A program made the translations under genes and the position numbers. From assembly GCA_035263125.1 (NCBI GenBank), contig DATFRP010000324.1, positions 1 through 64,000 on the forward strand: a stretch of 64,000 nucleotides of DNA. Reading direction: 5' to 3'. The stretch comes from Gp6-AA40 sp035263125 (GTDB taxonomy: Bacteria > Acidobacteriota > Vicinamibacteria > Vicinamibacterales > UBA2999). This document shows, in pieces, positions 16,847 to 25,974 of this stretch. Position 1 is the first letter of the stretch. Every line of letters begins with the position of its first letter. The notes beneath the pieces were generated by a model that saw nothing but the letters and a program-made list of their open reading frames with translations, searched no databases and was not told the DNA's origin.

Positions 16847-17659
16847 TTAGGTCCTGGCCACGACGAACGCGTCGCGCGCGACCGGCGGCAGCGTGACGGT
16901 GCCATCAGCGAGCAGCCGTTCAGCGACCATCCAATCGCACGCGTCGTTGATGTCAAATCCTTCATAGCCGTCTGTCAGGAACGGCACGAGCACATCGCCG
17001 GCGATCGTGCGTCGCTCACGCACCACACGCGTCCAGGCGATCTCGAGTGAGGCGTTCTGGACGTAGACGGGCGGAAGCGCCTGATACGGGGTACTGTGCC
17101 ACGGCTGATCCTGCGGCTCGCCCGTGGCGCCGGGCCGCGTCAGCGCGAACGGCAGCAGCGGAACCATCCGATCGCCGCGCACGATCCACATCTTGCCTGG
17201 ATGCTGCGCGCATTTTTCGACGGCTCGCAGCGAGTCGACACCCTGCTGCGCCGTGAAACGCGCCCACGCCCGCCGGATCGTTTCGGCGGTGCGAAAGGGG
17301 CTCGTCGGGCGCAGCAAACAGAAACAGTCCCACGTCCGGCCCCTGGCGCGCAACCCTTCGATCGCATGTTCGAGCCACTCGATATCGGGCGAGGTGTCGG
17401 TCGCAAACTCGGCCGGCCGCAGAAACGGCACCTCGGCGCCATAGTGCCGCGCGATGGCGGCCACGTCCTCGGAGTCGGTCGACACGACAATCGCATCGAA
17501 GATGCCGCTGTCAGTGGCCGCCGCAATCGTGTAGGCGATCATCGGGTGGGCACCGAGCGTTCGCACATTCTTGCCCGGCACACGCTTCGACCCGCCTCGA
17601 GCGGGAATGAGTGCAACGACGGACGGCATGACGTTGAGCCCCCTCGAGCGTTCGCTCAT
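16847..17659 (-). CDS. neuA: CMP-nonulosonate synthetase (NeuA/KdsB-like cytidylyltransferase)
   Basis: A 270-residue cytidylyltransferase. The nucleotide-binding signature LIPARGGSKRVPGKN is near residues 17-31; STDSEDVA and LLRPTSPFRTAETI (the family Q/R-P-T-S-P motif) follow. It activates an acidic sugar with CTP. The ATG at 17659 overlaps the aldehyde dehydrogenase stop by four bases; an internal ATG at 17629 is the alternative start. This is one of three such synthetases in the window (see 39097 and 61929). The three differ enough to suggest distinct sugar substrates. Confidence 0.86.
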   Translation of the reverse strand: MSERSRGLNVMPSVVALIPARGGSKRVPGKNVRTLGAHPMIAYTIAAATDSGIFDAIVVSTDSEDVAAIARHYGAEVPFLRPAEFATDTSPDIEWLEHAIEGLRARGRTWDCFCLLRPTSPFRTAETIRRAWARFTAQQGVDSLRAVEKCAQHPGKMWIVRGDRMVPLLPFALTRPGATGEPQDQPWHSTPYQALPPVYVQNASLEIAWTRVVRERRTIAGDVLVPFLTDGYEGFDINDACDWMVAERLLADGTVTLPPVARDAFVVART

Positions 17660-19131
17660 ACCGCCGCTGGATTGTGATTGATGTAGATCGTTTTCAGATC
17701 CGAATAGACATCGAGTGCCTGGCTGCCTGCTTCGCGCCATCCGTTGCCGGATTGACGAAGCCCGCCAAACGGCAGATGCGGTTCGCTGCCATAGGTGCCG
17801 CCGTTGACGACGGCGACACCGGATTGGATGCGCGAGAGAAAGGTCATGGCCCGGTTCAGATTCTGTGTATGGATCGAGGCTGTCAAGCCGAAGGGCGAAT
17901 CGTTCGCGAGCGCGATCGCTTCGTCGAAACTGCGCACGCGATACAGGCATGTGATCGGCCCGAACAGCTCGCTGCGCGTGATCTCGTCGGCGACACCGAC
18001 CTTCTCGATGATCGTCGGCGCCACGAAGTACCCGTCGCCGTACGGCTCCCCGCTCAGGCGATGACCGCCGGTCAACACACACGCTCCTGCCGCCCTCGCG
18101 CGATCGACGGCGGCGAGCATGTTCGTCATCTGCTGTTCGTTGATCACGGGACCGAGGTCGTCGGTATCGGCGGTGCCGACCTTGAGCCGGGTGGCCGCCT
18201 CCACCAGCATCGACGTGAAGCGATCGTACACGGCATCGAAGACGATGATGCGACTGCCTGCCGCACACCGCTGCCCCGCGTTGCTGAACGCCGACCCCAG
18301 CGTCCATGTCACCGCATTCTGCAGATCCGCGTCGTCGCAGACGATCAGCGGGTTCTTGCCTCCCAGCTCGAGACAGGTCTTCGCCAGGCGGCGGCCGGCG
18401 GTTTCGGCGATCCAGCGCCCGACCTCACACGAGCCTGTGAAGCTGACCACGGCGACATCGGGGTGCTCGACGAGCGGCGCCCCGGCCTCCTCGCCGAATC
18501 CATGCAGCGTGCTGTAGACGCCATCCGGTACGCCGGCCTCGCGTGCGAGCACTCCGAACGCCCACGCCGACAGTGGTGTGTCCTCGGCGGCCTTGAGGAT
18601 CGCGGCGTTCCCACACAGCAGTGCGGGAAAGGCTTTCCACGCGACGTTGGCAATCGGTGTGTTGGCCGCGATGATCAGACCGGCGACTCCCAGCGGCTGC
18701 CGCACGATCAACGCGCTCTTGTTCGGCACCGCGCTCGTCGTCGTCTGCGAATAGAAGCGGCGGCCTTCGCCGGCGACGAAGAAGCCCATTTCGATCGCCG
18801 CGTCGGTCTCGCCGAGCGCGTCCTTGTGCGATTTGCCGGTCTCCCGCGCGACCAGCCCGGCGATCGTCGCTCGATGCTCCTGCATCAGGATCGCGATGCG
18901 CCGCAGCGTGTCGCCGCGCTTCACCGGTGTCAGGGCGGCCCACGCCGGTTGGACGTGGCGTGCCAGCGCAACCGCGGTTTCGACGTCGGCGGCACGCGAT
19001 CGCGCGACCCGGCAGATTTCGCGGGCGGTCGCCGGATCGATCTTCGAGAACGTCTGGCCATCGGCCGCGGGCCTGTCCTGGCTGCCGATGTGATTCGGAA
19101 TCAATGACGGGAACGTCAGCGTCACACTCAT
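17656..19131 (-). CDS. NAD(P)-dependent aldehyde dehydrogenase
   Basis: A 491-residue ALDH. Catalytic residues are intact: Cys289 in NAGQRCAAGS, Glu255 in LELGGKN, Asn157 in AANTPIANVAWK, and Lys180 for cofactor binding. Length is typical. The ATG at 19131 overlaps the upstream membrane protein stop by four bases. Its embedding in a NeuB/NeuA/transketolase operon argues for oxidation of a sugar-derived aldehyde in synthesis of the acidic sugar rather than general detoxification. The substrate cannot be read from sequence. Confidence 0.88.
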   Translation of the reverse strand: MSVTLTFPSLIPNHIGSQDRPAADGQTFSKIDPATAREICRVARSRAADVETAVALARHVQPAWAALTPVKRGDTLRRIAILMQEHRATIAGLVARETGKSHKDALGETDAAIEMGFFVAGEGRRFYSQTTTSAVPNKSALIVRQPLGVAGLIIAANTPIANVAWKAFPALLCGNAAILKAAEDTPLSAWAFGVLAREAGVPDGVYSTLHGFGEEAGAPLVEHPDVAVVSFTGSCEVGRWIAETAGRRLAKTCLELGGKNPLIVCDDADLQNAVTWTLGSAFSNAGQRCAAGSRIIVFDAVYDRFTSMLVEAATRLKVGTADTDDLGPVINEQQMTNMLAAVDRARAAGACVLTGGHRLSGEPYGDGYFVAPTIIEKVGVADEITRSELFGPITCLYRVRSFDEAIALANDSPFGLTASIHTQNLNRAMTFLSRIQSGVAVVNGGTYGSEPHLPFGGLRQSGNGWREAGSQALDVYSDLKTIYINHNPAAV

Positions 19132-20321
19132 GTCGATATCAGCGCGGATCCGCGCCGCTGCGTGTACACGGTCACGGCGACCACCGAGAGCCCGACGACG
19201 AGGAAACGGATTCCCCAGTCGGGCCACAACCCGGTCAACGGCACGTCTTCGGGCGCCGTCCCGCGCCAGGCGTAGTACGGGAACCACTCGGTGAAATAGC
19301 GGGTCAGGTTCATCGGTTCCCAGGGGCGCTGGGTCCAGAACGTTAGCGCAACCGCCGTGATACTCAACACGATCCGTTCCCGTCGCGTCCACTGCGACGC
19401 AGATCGCGCGTAGAACGCCAGCGCGGCTGGTGTCAGCGCGACGAGATATCGCCAGATATCGGGACCGACGAGCGCCGCAGCGATCGTAATCGGCAGCACG
19501 AAGCTCGCCCACTCGTGCTCCTCACGAAGCAGGCGCCAGCCGCCGCTGACGTCGGCCGCCGTCACCAGCGTCAACCCGCCGATATAGGTGACCGAAAAAT
19601 ACGCGAACAGCCCGATCCACATCGGATCCTGCCAGAGCACCAGATTACCGAGAAACACGCGAAGCGAGTTGCCCTCGGTCATGGAGATGCGCGCGACGAT
19701 GACGCGCAGCACGATGTAGACGGCACTCGCTGGCACATACGTCGCGATGATCGTGCGCCACCGCGCACCGTGTCGCAGATCGCGGTGCACGCCAAACATG
19801 ATCACGGCCGGAGCGAACTCACGGGCCAGCACGGCAGCCACGCACGCGAGAGCGGCCGCCCACCGCGGTCCATTGACAATCAGCAGGATCGCGAGCGTGA
19901 TGAAGACACAGGCGCCGAGATCGATGAGCACCGGATAGTACGCCGGGAGGCGAAGTCCGTTCGAGAGCCCCACGCATGCGATGGCGATCGCGCGGGCGCT
20001 CCAAGGCGCACCATAGCGCTCCATCAAGACCGAGAGCAGCAGGCCGAGCACGCCGACGTACACGAAATTCATGATGTCGAACGCGCGCACGACGTTCCCC
20101 GTGAGAGCGAACGCCGGCTGGTTCAGCCAGACGACGAGCGGCCGGAGCCGTGAGAAGACCGAACCGGCAGCCCACCCGTTCCTCAGCATCGACGCGTAGT
20201 CCGCTCCGTCATACCCCTCACCTGATCGCACATCGATGTGCCCGATGACGGCGTGAACAAGCGTGAACAGCAGTACGAGGACGAGCGCGAGCGCGAGATG
20301 TCCGGCACGTCTGCGCGTCAC
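19128..20321 (-). CDS. Polytopic membrane protein, GT-C-like
   Basis: A 397-residue protein starting at GTG 20321, which overlaps the SDR stop (GTGA). It has roughly nine to ten hydrophobic segments. After the first segment comes a loop with GEGYDGADYASML, whose acidic residues occupy the place of the catalytic Asp in GT-C glycosyltransferases. A short tail ends QRRGSALIST. It could be a glycosyltransferase using a lipid-linked sugar, or an O-antigen ligase/polymerase-like protein. It sits inside the nonulosonate module between ALDH and SDR. I do not recognise its family with certainty. Confidence 0.6.
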   Translation of the reverse strand: MTRRRAGHLALALVLVLLFTLVHAVIGHIDVRSGEGYDGADYASMLRNGWAAGSVFSRLRPLVVWLNQPAFALTGNVVRAFDIMNFVYVGVLGLLLSVLMERYGAPWSARAIAIACVGLSNGLRLPAYYPVLIDLGACVFITLAILLIVNGPRWAAALACVAAVLAREFAPAVIMFGVHRDLRHGARWRTIIATYVPASAVYIVLRVIVARISMTEGNSLRVFLGNLVLWQDPMWIGLFAYFSVTYIGGLTLVTAADVSGGWRLLREEHEWASFVLPITIAAALVGPDIWRYLVALTPAALAFYARSASQWTRRERIVLSITAVALTFWTQRPWEPMNLTRYFTEWFPYYAWRGTAPEDVPLTGLWPDWGIRFLVVGLSVVAVTVYTQRRGSALIST

Positions 20322-21148
20322 CACGCCGTGAAGCCGCCGTCCACACGGAGCTCGTGGCCGGTGACGTAGGACGAGGCGGATGAGGCCAGGAAGACCAAAG
20401 GCCCTTTGAGATCGTCGGGCTGCGCCATGCGACCCAGGGGAACGCGCGCTCCGTACTTGCCCCTGAACTGCTCGTCCTGTCCGGCCAGCACGCCGCCAGG
20501 AGACAGCGTGTTGACGCGGACGCCACGTGGAGCCCAGTGCGTGGCGAAGAATTTCGACAGGTTGACCACACCTGCTTTCGAGGCGCCGTAGGCGGGCGAT
20601 TTCACAAACGGCGCGTTGCCAGTCAGATGATCGTAGAAGTGCGGATCGGGCGAGACCGATGCGTAGAGCGAGCCGATGTTGATCACCGATCCGCCGCCGC
20701 CGCGCGCCGCCATACGCCCGCCGAACACCTGCGTCACCTGAAACGTGCCAAGCAGATTCACTTCCACCATGCGCCGGAACTGATCGATCGGCAGTTCGTC
20801 CAGATGATGCCGTCCGCCTGGGCTGTCCGGCGGCTGATCGATGCCGGCATTGTTGACGAGGATCGACGGCTCGCCCATGCGGGTCGCGACCGCCTGTGCC
20901 GCTGCCTCGATCGAGGCGCGACTGGTGATATCGCAATCGAAGCGGTGCACGGCATCACCGGCCTGCCGCGTCAGCTCCTCGAAGCGGGCGGTCGCGACTG
21001 CCGTCGGCAGATCGAGCGCGGCCACACGCGCGCCGGCCTCGAGCAGCGCCTCGACCCAGACCGCTCCGAGCTTGCCGCTGGCGCCGGTGACGACGGCGAT
21101 CTGCTGATCGAGGGAAAAGCGGTGATCCTGAACGTGTCGAACGGTCAC
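20318..21148 (-). CDS. Short-chain dehydrogenase/reductase
   Basis: A 276-residue classical SDR. Cofactor motif TGASGKLG is at 21-28, NNAG at 99-102, catalytic Ser160, and YGASK gives Tyr187/Lys191. The C-terminus SYVTGHELRVDGGFTAW is typical of sugar/acyl-reductase SDRs. Start GTG 21148 overlaps the NeuB-like stop by four bases. SDRs coupled to NeuB/NeuA genes occur in Campylobacter ptm-type loci, where an oxidoreductase is part of legionaminic-acid gene sets; a similar role in sugar precursor redox chemistry is inferred. Confidence 0.86.
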   Translation of the reverse strand: MTVRHVQDHRFSLDQQIAVVTGASGKLGAVWVEALLEAGARVAALDLPTAVATARFEELTRQAGDAVHRFDCDITSRASIEAAAQAVATRMGEPSILVNNAGIDQPPDSPGGRHHLDELPIDQFRRMVEVNLLGTFQVTQVFGGRMAARGGGGSVINIGSLYASVSPDPHFYDHLTGNAPFVKSPAYGASKAGVVNLSKFFATHWAPRGVRVNTLSPGGVLAGQDEQFRGKYGARVPLGRMAQPDDLKGPLVFLASSASSYVTGHELRVDGGFTAW

Positions 21149-22221
21149 GAAGCCGCGAACTCGGGATCGGGCTTGCTCAACACCTCGAACGACAGGAAGT
21201 CGTCCTGATGAAGCGGCTTGAGCGTGACCCGGCCGATCACCTTGTCGAGGTCGTAGGGTGGAATGCCGCCGCCCGGCGATTTCATCACCACATCGGCGGC
21301 GTCGAGGATGTGGCCGCTGGGAAGATTCCTGGCAACGACCAGACTCTTGCCCATCTTGATGATCGGCGCGCGTTCGCTGTCGTAGATCTTCTTCGTGCCG
21401 TCGCCGATCGCCTTGAACGTGCGATCGAGGTCCCGGACCATCTTGCGGAGACCCACCGGCTCGAGCGAGAACGCATGATCGGTGCCCTTCATCGCCCGGT
21501 TCAACGTGAAGTGCTTCTCGACGATGCGCGCGCCCAGCATGTAGGCAGCCACCGGCATCGCGATGCCGTTGTCGTGGCTGGAGAAGCCGATGACCGCCCC
21601 CGGAAAGCAGTCCCGATAGGTGCTGATCACGCGCAGGTCCAGCTCCTCGAATGCCGCCGGATATCCCGCCGTGCACTGCAGGATCGCGAGCCGCGGATTG
21701 ATCGGCATGATCAGGTCATAGGCGCGCTGCACGTCCTCGAGCCGCGCCCCGCCAGTGGACACGATCATCGGCTTGCCAAACGACGCGACATGCTCGAGGA
21801 GCGGCCCGCTCTTCAAATCGCCTGACGCGATCTTGAACGCCGGCACATCGAGCGCTTCGAGAAAATCGGCGCTCTTCAAATCGAACGCGGTAGCGAAGAA
21901 GTCGATGCCGAGCTCGCGCGCGTACGCCTGCAGCGCCACGTACTCCTCGCGTCCGAACTCGAGGAACTCGCGGTGCTCCCCGTAGGTGGCGCCGAAGCTG
22001 TTCTCGTTGTCGTACGGCTTGTCGTACGCCGCCTGCGTGTAGAGACCTCGGTTATCGCGCTTCTGCAGCTTCACCGCGTGCGCCCCGGCCAACTTCGCCT
22101 CACGGAACAACTCGCGCGCCTTTTCGAGGCTGCCTTGATGGTTGTGCCCGATCTCCGCAATCACATAGCACGGTGTGGATTCGCCAATGTGATGCGCACC
22201 GATGCGAAGTGTTCGTGCCAC
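21145..22221 (-). CDS. neuB: NeuB-family nonulosonate synthase
   Basis: A 358-residue synthase that would condense phosphoenolpyruvate with an aldose (ManNAc, mannose-phosphate or similar) to a nine-carbon acid. Motifs: YVIAEIGHNHQGS (19-31), KLQKR, ASGDLKSG, STGGARLED, EKHFTLNRAMKGTDH, and a C-terminal SAF/antifreeze-like domain (about 295-350, VVARNLPSGHIL). I chose GTG 22221 because a GGGGGAGA ribosome site precedes it; a longer frame upstream would be read through the repeat at 22237-22318. Partner genes (SDR, ALDH, CMP-synthetase, transketolase, HAD) follow in the same run. No NeuC lies in this module, so a KDN-like product is possible. Confidence 0.88.
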   Translation of the reverse strand: MARTLRIGAHHIGESTPCYVIAEIGHNHQGSLEKARELFREAKLAGAHAVKLQKRDNRGLYTQAAYDKPYDNENSFGATYGEHREFLEFGREEYVALQAYARELGIDFFATAFDLKSADFLEALDVPAFKIASGDLKSGPLLEHVASFGKPMIVSTGGARLEDVQRAYDLIMPINPRLAILQCTAGYPAAFEELDLRVISTYRDCFPGAVIGFSSHDNGIAMPVAAYMLGARIVEKHFTLNRAMKGTDHAFSLEPVGLRKMVRDLDRTFKAIGDGTKKIYDSERAPIIKMGKSLVVARNLPSGHILDAADVVMKSPGGGIPPYDLDKVIGRVTLKPLHQDDFLSFEVLSKPDPEFAAS

Positions 22222-22236
22222 TAGGTCTCCCCCCCA

Positions 22237-22318
22237 GGTCCGGCTCGCCCAAAGCCTTCGGCGAAGGCGGCCGGACATAGCTTCTGGTCCGGCTCGCCGA
22301 AGCCTTCAGCGCCGGACA
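22237..22318. repeat. Tandem GC-rich repeat with internal palindrome
   Basis: Two related units, 22237-22277 and 22286-22318, both start GGTCCGGCTCGCC and end GCCGGACA. Each can fold back on itself (TCCGGC against GCCGGA). They fill the gap between the GT-B-like gene at 22340 and the NeuB gene. A segment at about 241-274 has a similar CGCCTTCGCCAAGG core. Such units look like intergenic REP-type elements; a role in mRNA processing between two parts of the long operon is possible. Confidence 0.6.
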
Positions 22319-22339
22319 CTCCTTACGCCGTCCGAGTGC

Positions 22340-23287
22340 TCAGACGCGAACGACGGGACGCAACTGCGCCACCAGCTGATCCCACCCGTAGCGGCCGTGC
22401 GCGATCTCACGCGCGGCGCGACCGATCCGTCCGATCTGCTCCTCGTCCGGAAGGCGTTCGCACCGGTTGATATCGATCACGTTCTGCATGTGCAGAAGAC
22501 CGTCAGGCGAATGCTCGTCGAGGTTGGTGATCACCGCGCAGCCGGATTCCATCGCCGCATTGACCGTCGTGTTGTTGGCGCGAAGGCCTTTCTCGAAGAA
22601 CGCCGCGAGGAACGTGCAGTCCATCAGGTGATTGAAGACCGCCGTGTCGGACAGGTACCCCATGAAGTAGACCTGGCCGTTGAAGATCGATTGCAGCTCC
22701 TCGAACCTGACCACGAACGACCCGTCGAAGCTGGTGTTCTCGTGGAGCGCCGTCGACACGAAGACCGCATAGCTCCGTCCTGTGGCCTCGAGCAGCTCGT
22801 ACAGGCGCCGATACAGCGGGACTCGAATCTTGTGCGCCATGCCGAACGTGAAGACCGAGAGCTCCGTACGCTGAAACCGCTGCGGGTTCAGAATCGTGCC
22901 CGGACAGAACAACTCGAGGATGTCGGGCCTCGACTCGCGGAGATCCGCGAACAGCTCGCTGTTGCCGCAGTACACGCGGGCCGCCGAGGCGACCAGGTGC
23001 TTCTCGACGTCGGTGCCGTCGAAGGCGTGGAGAAACAGCTCGTACTGCCCGCGATGGGCCTGCGACCAGAGATCGAGGTCGGCGGCATCAGCGTCATTGA
23101 ACTCGGAGACCTTGAGCGACAGGAGGGGGCGGCGATAGCTGCCCAACTCGACCGCCCGAAGCCCCACCACCGGAACCGCGAGGCATTTGGCGAGGATGGC
23201 GTTGAACTTGGCAATGCCACAGGTCCACGGATTGAGATGATAGCCGGCGATGCAGTCGATCATTACGCTCCAGTTGGCGGCGTTCAT
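22340..23287 (-). CDS. Putative GT-B glycosyltransferase
   Basis: A 315-residue protein with a GT-B-like layout. The N-terminal domain starts with MIDCIAGYHLNPWTCGIAKF (9-28), consistent with an acceptor-domain G-rich loop. The C-terminal half has AFFEKGLRANNTTVNAAM followed by GCAVITNLDEHSPDG, resembling the donor-side E-x7-E region of GT4-like enzymes. There are no signal peptide or membrane segments. It follows a 93-base gap after the GT-C gene, and the repeat at 22237-22318 lies downstream. A glycosyltransferase is the best guess; the substrate is unknown. Confidence 0.55.
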   Translation of the reverse strand: MNAANWSVMIDCIAGYHLNPWTCGIAKFNAILAKCLAVPVVGLRAVELGSYRRPLLSLKVSEFNDADAADLDLWSQAHRGQYELFLHAFDGTDVEKHLVASAARVYCGNSELFADLRESRPDILELFCPGTILNPQRFQRTELSVFTFGMAHKIRVPLYRRLYELLEATGRSYAVFVSTALHENTSFDGSFVVRFEELQSIFNGQVYFMGYLSDTAVFNHLMDCTFLAAFFEKGLRANNTTVNAAMESGCAVITNLDEHSPDGLLHMQNVIDINRCERLPDEEQIGRIGRAAREIAHGRYGWDQLVAQLRPVVRV

Positions 23288-23380
23288 TCTACGACAGGTG
23301 AACAGGTTGCGAGGCCCGGGCAGGTGCCGTACTGTGCATCGCGCGCGGTCTTTCAGACGGCCGCTTGCTACACCTGAAGC
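23288..23380. other. 93-base gap, no recognisable signal
   Basis: This is one of the wider gaps in the minus-strand run. I see no convincing promoter hexamers or intrinsic terminator here. It may hold an internal promoter for the genes from 23287 downwards, but sequence inspection does not support a specific site. Confidence 0.4.
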
Positions 23381-25018
23381 TCATCTGAAGCACGGCAGAC
23401 CGGTCGACCGGTATTGGGATGTCGGGCTTCGCGAGCGAAGGGCAAACACTCGCAGCGGATCGCTGGCCAGCGCGGGCAACTCACCCGCCAGGTCGTAGTG
23501 CGCATGCAAGTACTCGTCGATGAGATAGAACTGCGCCCCGAAATTCGGCGCATACGTCGGCTCTTCGTCGGTCAGCACGATCGGCACCGACTGCTGTCGC
23601 CATCGATCGAGCGTGAGGCGCTGATCGTGCGCGAGGCGGTAGAAGCCGGGACGAAACGTGGGCTGTCCTCCGGCGAAGAGACGTCCTGTGAACGCGAGGA
23701 TCTCCGGTGCGTCGGCAACGACGAGCACGCGATCGTCGGGCCTGGTGCACACGCGGACGTACTCGGCGGCATTCGGTTCGGGGTCGAGCGCTGCATCTGA
23801 CCGCAGAGGAATCGCACCGAGCTCCGTCGTCACCACACCAACTCGACCGACGAGTTTTCTGATGCTGTCGCTGAATCCGGTGGTGTCGAGCTCGTGCGCA
23901 ACGCTGCCGGTGGTCGATAGCGCCAGCCCGGTCGCAATGACGACGACCGCGGCAACCGAGCGCACCAACCAGCGGACGGGAGAAGCTGCGTCGCGATACC
24001 GGGCAGGCATCCACGCGGCCAGAATCGCAACCGGTGCACCGAGATCGCCGAACCGGGCGCCGAGATTGTTGCGCAGGAAGAACCGCTCGAGGATGAGGGC
24101 GAGCACCGCCAGGCTCACGATCAAGGCGCGAGTCTGCCGCGCATCGAGACCTCGCACCTGAGGCGAGCCGATCAACGTCACGAGCGCGAGAACGGGAATG
24201 AGCAGGCTGATGTAGTACAGCCACGCGATCGCGTTGCCCTCTTTCGAAAAGAACGGTTCGTGCCCGCGCGAAGAGAAGTGCGGCCACCTGAACGTCGTGC
24301 GGTTCGACTCGTCGGCCACGAGCGCGCGATTCGTCTCGAGATACGAACCGAGCCCGGTGTAGTGCTGGATCGAATACACGGGCGGCGCGAGGAGCAGCGC
24401 CAGCGTGGCGCCATAGACGACCAGCCGATCGGCGGCCTCGCGCCATTGCGACGAACCCAGCGCGATCAGCACCGCGACACAGGGTGCCAGGTACACGAGA
24501 AAGTCGTGGCGAAAGAGGAACGCGACCGCCGACCAGATCGCCAGCTGCACCGCACGCGATCGGGAAGGCTGGCGTAGGTAGCGAAGGAACAGCGCCGCAG
24601 CGACGGCAAAGACCAGGACCTTCGTGTATCCGTACAACTTGGTCGACGCGAACAGCGTTGCGATGGTCACGACGACAGCGCTGACCGGACCGGATATGTC
24701 GGCCGCCGTCAAGAACAGCACGGTCAGGGCCAACGCGAGCCCACCGACGACAAGCGCGGCTTCGGACAGCAGCGTTTCACCGCCCACGCGCTGCGCCAGC
24801 CCCGACAACTCGTATGTGAGCGCCGGCCATGCGCCCATCAGGCCGGCATCGGCGAAGTCGCGCAGCGGCCGTTCCCCGTGCGCCACGGCCTTGCCCCCCA
24901 GGGAGTAGATGAAGTGATCGCCATCGAAGCCGCCGAGCGCCCCGCCCAACGCGTTGAATCGGTAGAGAAAGGCGACGACGAACACGACGGCCGCCACTGC
25001 GAGCCGGGATCGACTCAT
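23381..25018 (-). CDS. GT-C (GT39/ArnT-like) membrane glycosyltransferase, paralogue 1
   Basis: A 545-residue protein with about 11 membrane segments. After the first helix comes GGFDGDHFIYSL, an Asp-containing loop where GT-C enzymes hold their catalytic base. The C-terminal soluble domain has CTRPDDRVLVVADAPEI and FAGGQPTFRPGFY, shared with the paralogues at 29007 and 50366. Such proteins transfer sugars from polyprenyl-phosphate donors on the outer face of the inner membrane. The ATG at 25018 overlaps the stop of a polyprenyl-phosphate glycosyltransferase gene (25015-25944), which likely makes its donor. Confidence 0.75.
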   Translation of the reverse strand: MSRSRLAVAAVVFVVAFLYRFNALGGALGGFDGDHFIYSLGGKAVAHGERPLRDFADAGLMGAWPALTYELSGLAQRVGGETLLSEAALVVGGLALALTVLFLTAADISGPVSAVVVTIATLFASTKLYGYTKVLVFAVAAALFLRYLRQPSRSRAVQLAIWSAVAFLFRHDFLVYLAPCVAVLIALGSSQWREAADRLVVYGATLALLLAPPVYSIQHYTGLGSYLETNRALVADESNRTTFRWPHFSSRGHEPFFSKEGNAIAWLYYISLLIPVLALVTLIGSPQVRGLDARQTRALIVSLAVLALILERFFLRNNLGARFGDLGAPVAILAAWMPARYRDAASPVRWLVRSVAAVVVIATGLALSTTGSVAHELDTTGFSDSIRKLVGRVGVVTTELGAIPLRSDAALDPEPNAAEYVRVCTRPDDRVLVVADAPEILAFTGRLFAGGQPTFRPGFYRLAHDQRLTLDRWRQQSVPIVLTDEEPTYAPNFGAQFYLIDEYLHAHYDLAGELPALASDPLRVFALRSRSPTSQYRSTGLPCFR

Positions 25019-25944
25019 CCCAATGGGGAACGTGCGAGCACGGGCTGATCCGTGCTGGCTTCGATCAGGTACAGGGGTCGACGTCGAGACTCGTCGAGCG
25101 CGCGCCAGACGTATTCGCCGACGATGCCGAGCGCCAACAGCTGAAGGCCGGCGAGGCCGACGACCGCGGCAAGGAGCGGCGTGGACGGTCCGGTCGTGAA
25201 GAGCCGGGCGAGAAACAGCAGCAGCCCGAGCGCCAGCAGGGCCGTGCCGATCAGCGAACACGCTTTGATCGGGGCGTCGGAGAACGCCGTGATCGAATCG
25301 ACCACGAGCTTGATCTTGCGGGCCATGGTCCAACCCGATCGCCCCCCGACTCGTGCCTGCTTGTCGTACTCGATGTACTCCTGCTTGAAGCCAAGCCAGA
25401 CGATGAGCGCGAACACGCTGACGTGGCGCTCCTCACAGCGGCGGAACGCATCGATCGCGGCGCGGTCGATCAGGAAGAAGTCGGCGCCTCGCTCCGGAAT
25501 CTCTTTCATTCCGACGACGTTCCGCATGATCCAGTAGTAGACCGCGGCAAAGCCCGCGTGTGCCGTGTCGCCCGGCCGCTGCCGCCGCGTCGCCCACACC
25601 ACCTGCGCGCCGCCGCGCCACTTGGCGAGCAGCTCGCCGAGCGTTTCCGGCGGATCCTGCAGGTCGGAGGCCATCATCACCGCGGCATCGCCCCTGACGT
25701 GATGGAGACCGCACGTGATCGCGATGTGCGAGCCGGAATTGCGGGCCAGACGGATGCCGCGCACGTGCGGATCGGTCCGGGCGATGCGCGCGATCACCGC
25801 GAACGTATCGTCACGCGAGTGGTCGTCGACAATGAGCCACTCCCACTCACCGCCGATCTGCACCATCGTCTGCACGAGACGGGTGTGGAGCGCCTCCAGG
25901 TTGACCGACTCGTTGAACGCCGGGGTCAGGATCGAGAGCATCAC
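25015..25944 (-). CDS. Polyprenyl-phosphate glycosyltransferase (GtrB/DPM1-like GT2)
   Basis: A 309-residue membrane GT2. The catalytic domain has LTPAFNESVNLEAL (7-20), IVDDHSRDDT (about 38-47), and SDLQDPPE, the DxD-like site of dolichol-phosphate-mannose synthase relatives. Two C-terminal hydrophobic segments (about 228-250 and 258-280) anchor it. It makes undecaprenyl-phosphate-linked monosaccharides for extracytoplasmic transfer. The four-base overlap with the GT-C gene supports a donor-synthase/transferase pair, as in GtrB/GtrC-type systems. Confidence 0.88.
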   Translation of the reverse strand: MMLSILTPAFNESVNLEALHTRLVQTMVQIGGEWEWLIVDDHSRDDTFAVIARIARTDPHVRGIRLARNSGSHIAITCGLHHVRGDAAVMMASDLQDPPETLGELLAKWRGGAQVVWATRRQRPGDTAHAGFAAVYYWIMRNVVGMKEIPERGADFFLIDRAAIDAFRRCEERHVSVFALIVWLGFKQEYIEYDKQARVGGRSGWTMARKIKLVVDSITAFSDAPIKACSLIGTALLALGLLLFLARLFTTGPSTPLLAAVVGLAGLQLLALGIVGEYVWRALDESRRRPLYLIEASTDQPVLARSPLG

Positions 25945-25974
25945 CGAACGCGAATCAGCGTCGTGTTCACCGAT

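Noticed and set aside
16847..18307. Extension of the CMP-synthetase start to 18307
   Set aside because: The extension lies over the aldehyde dehydrogenase catalytic region in another frame; the ATG at 17659 sits on the upstream stop.
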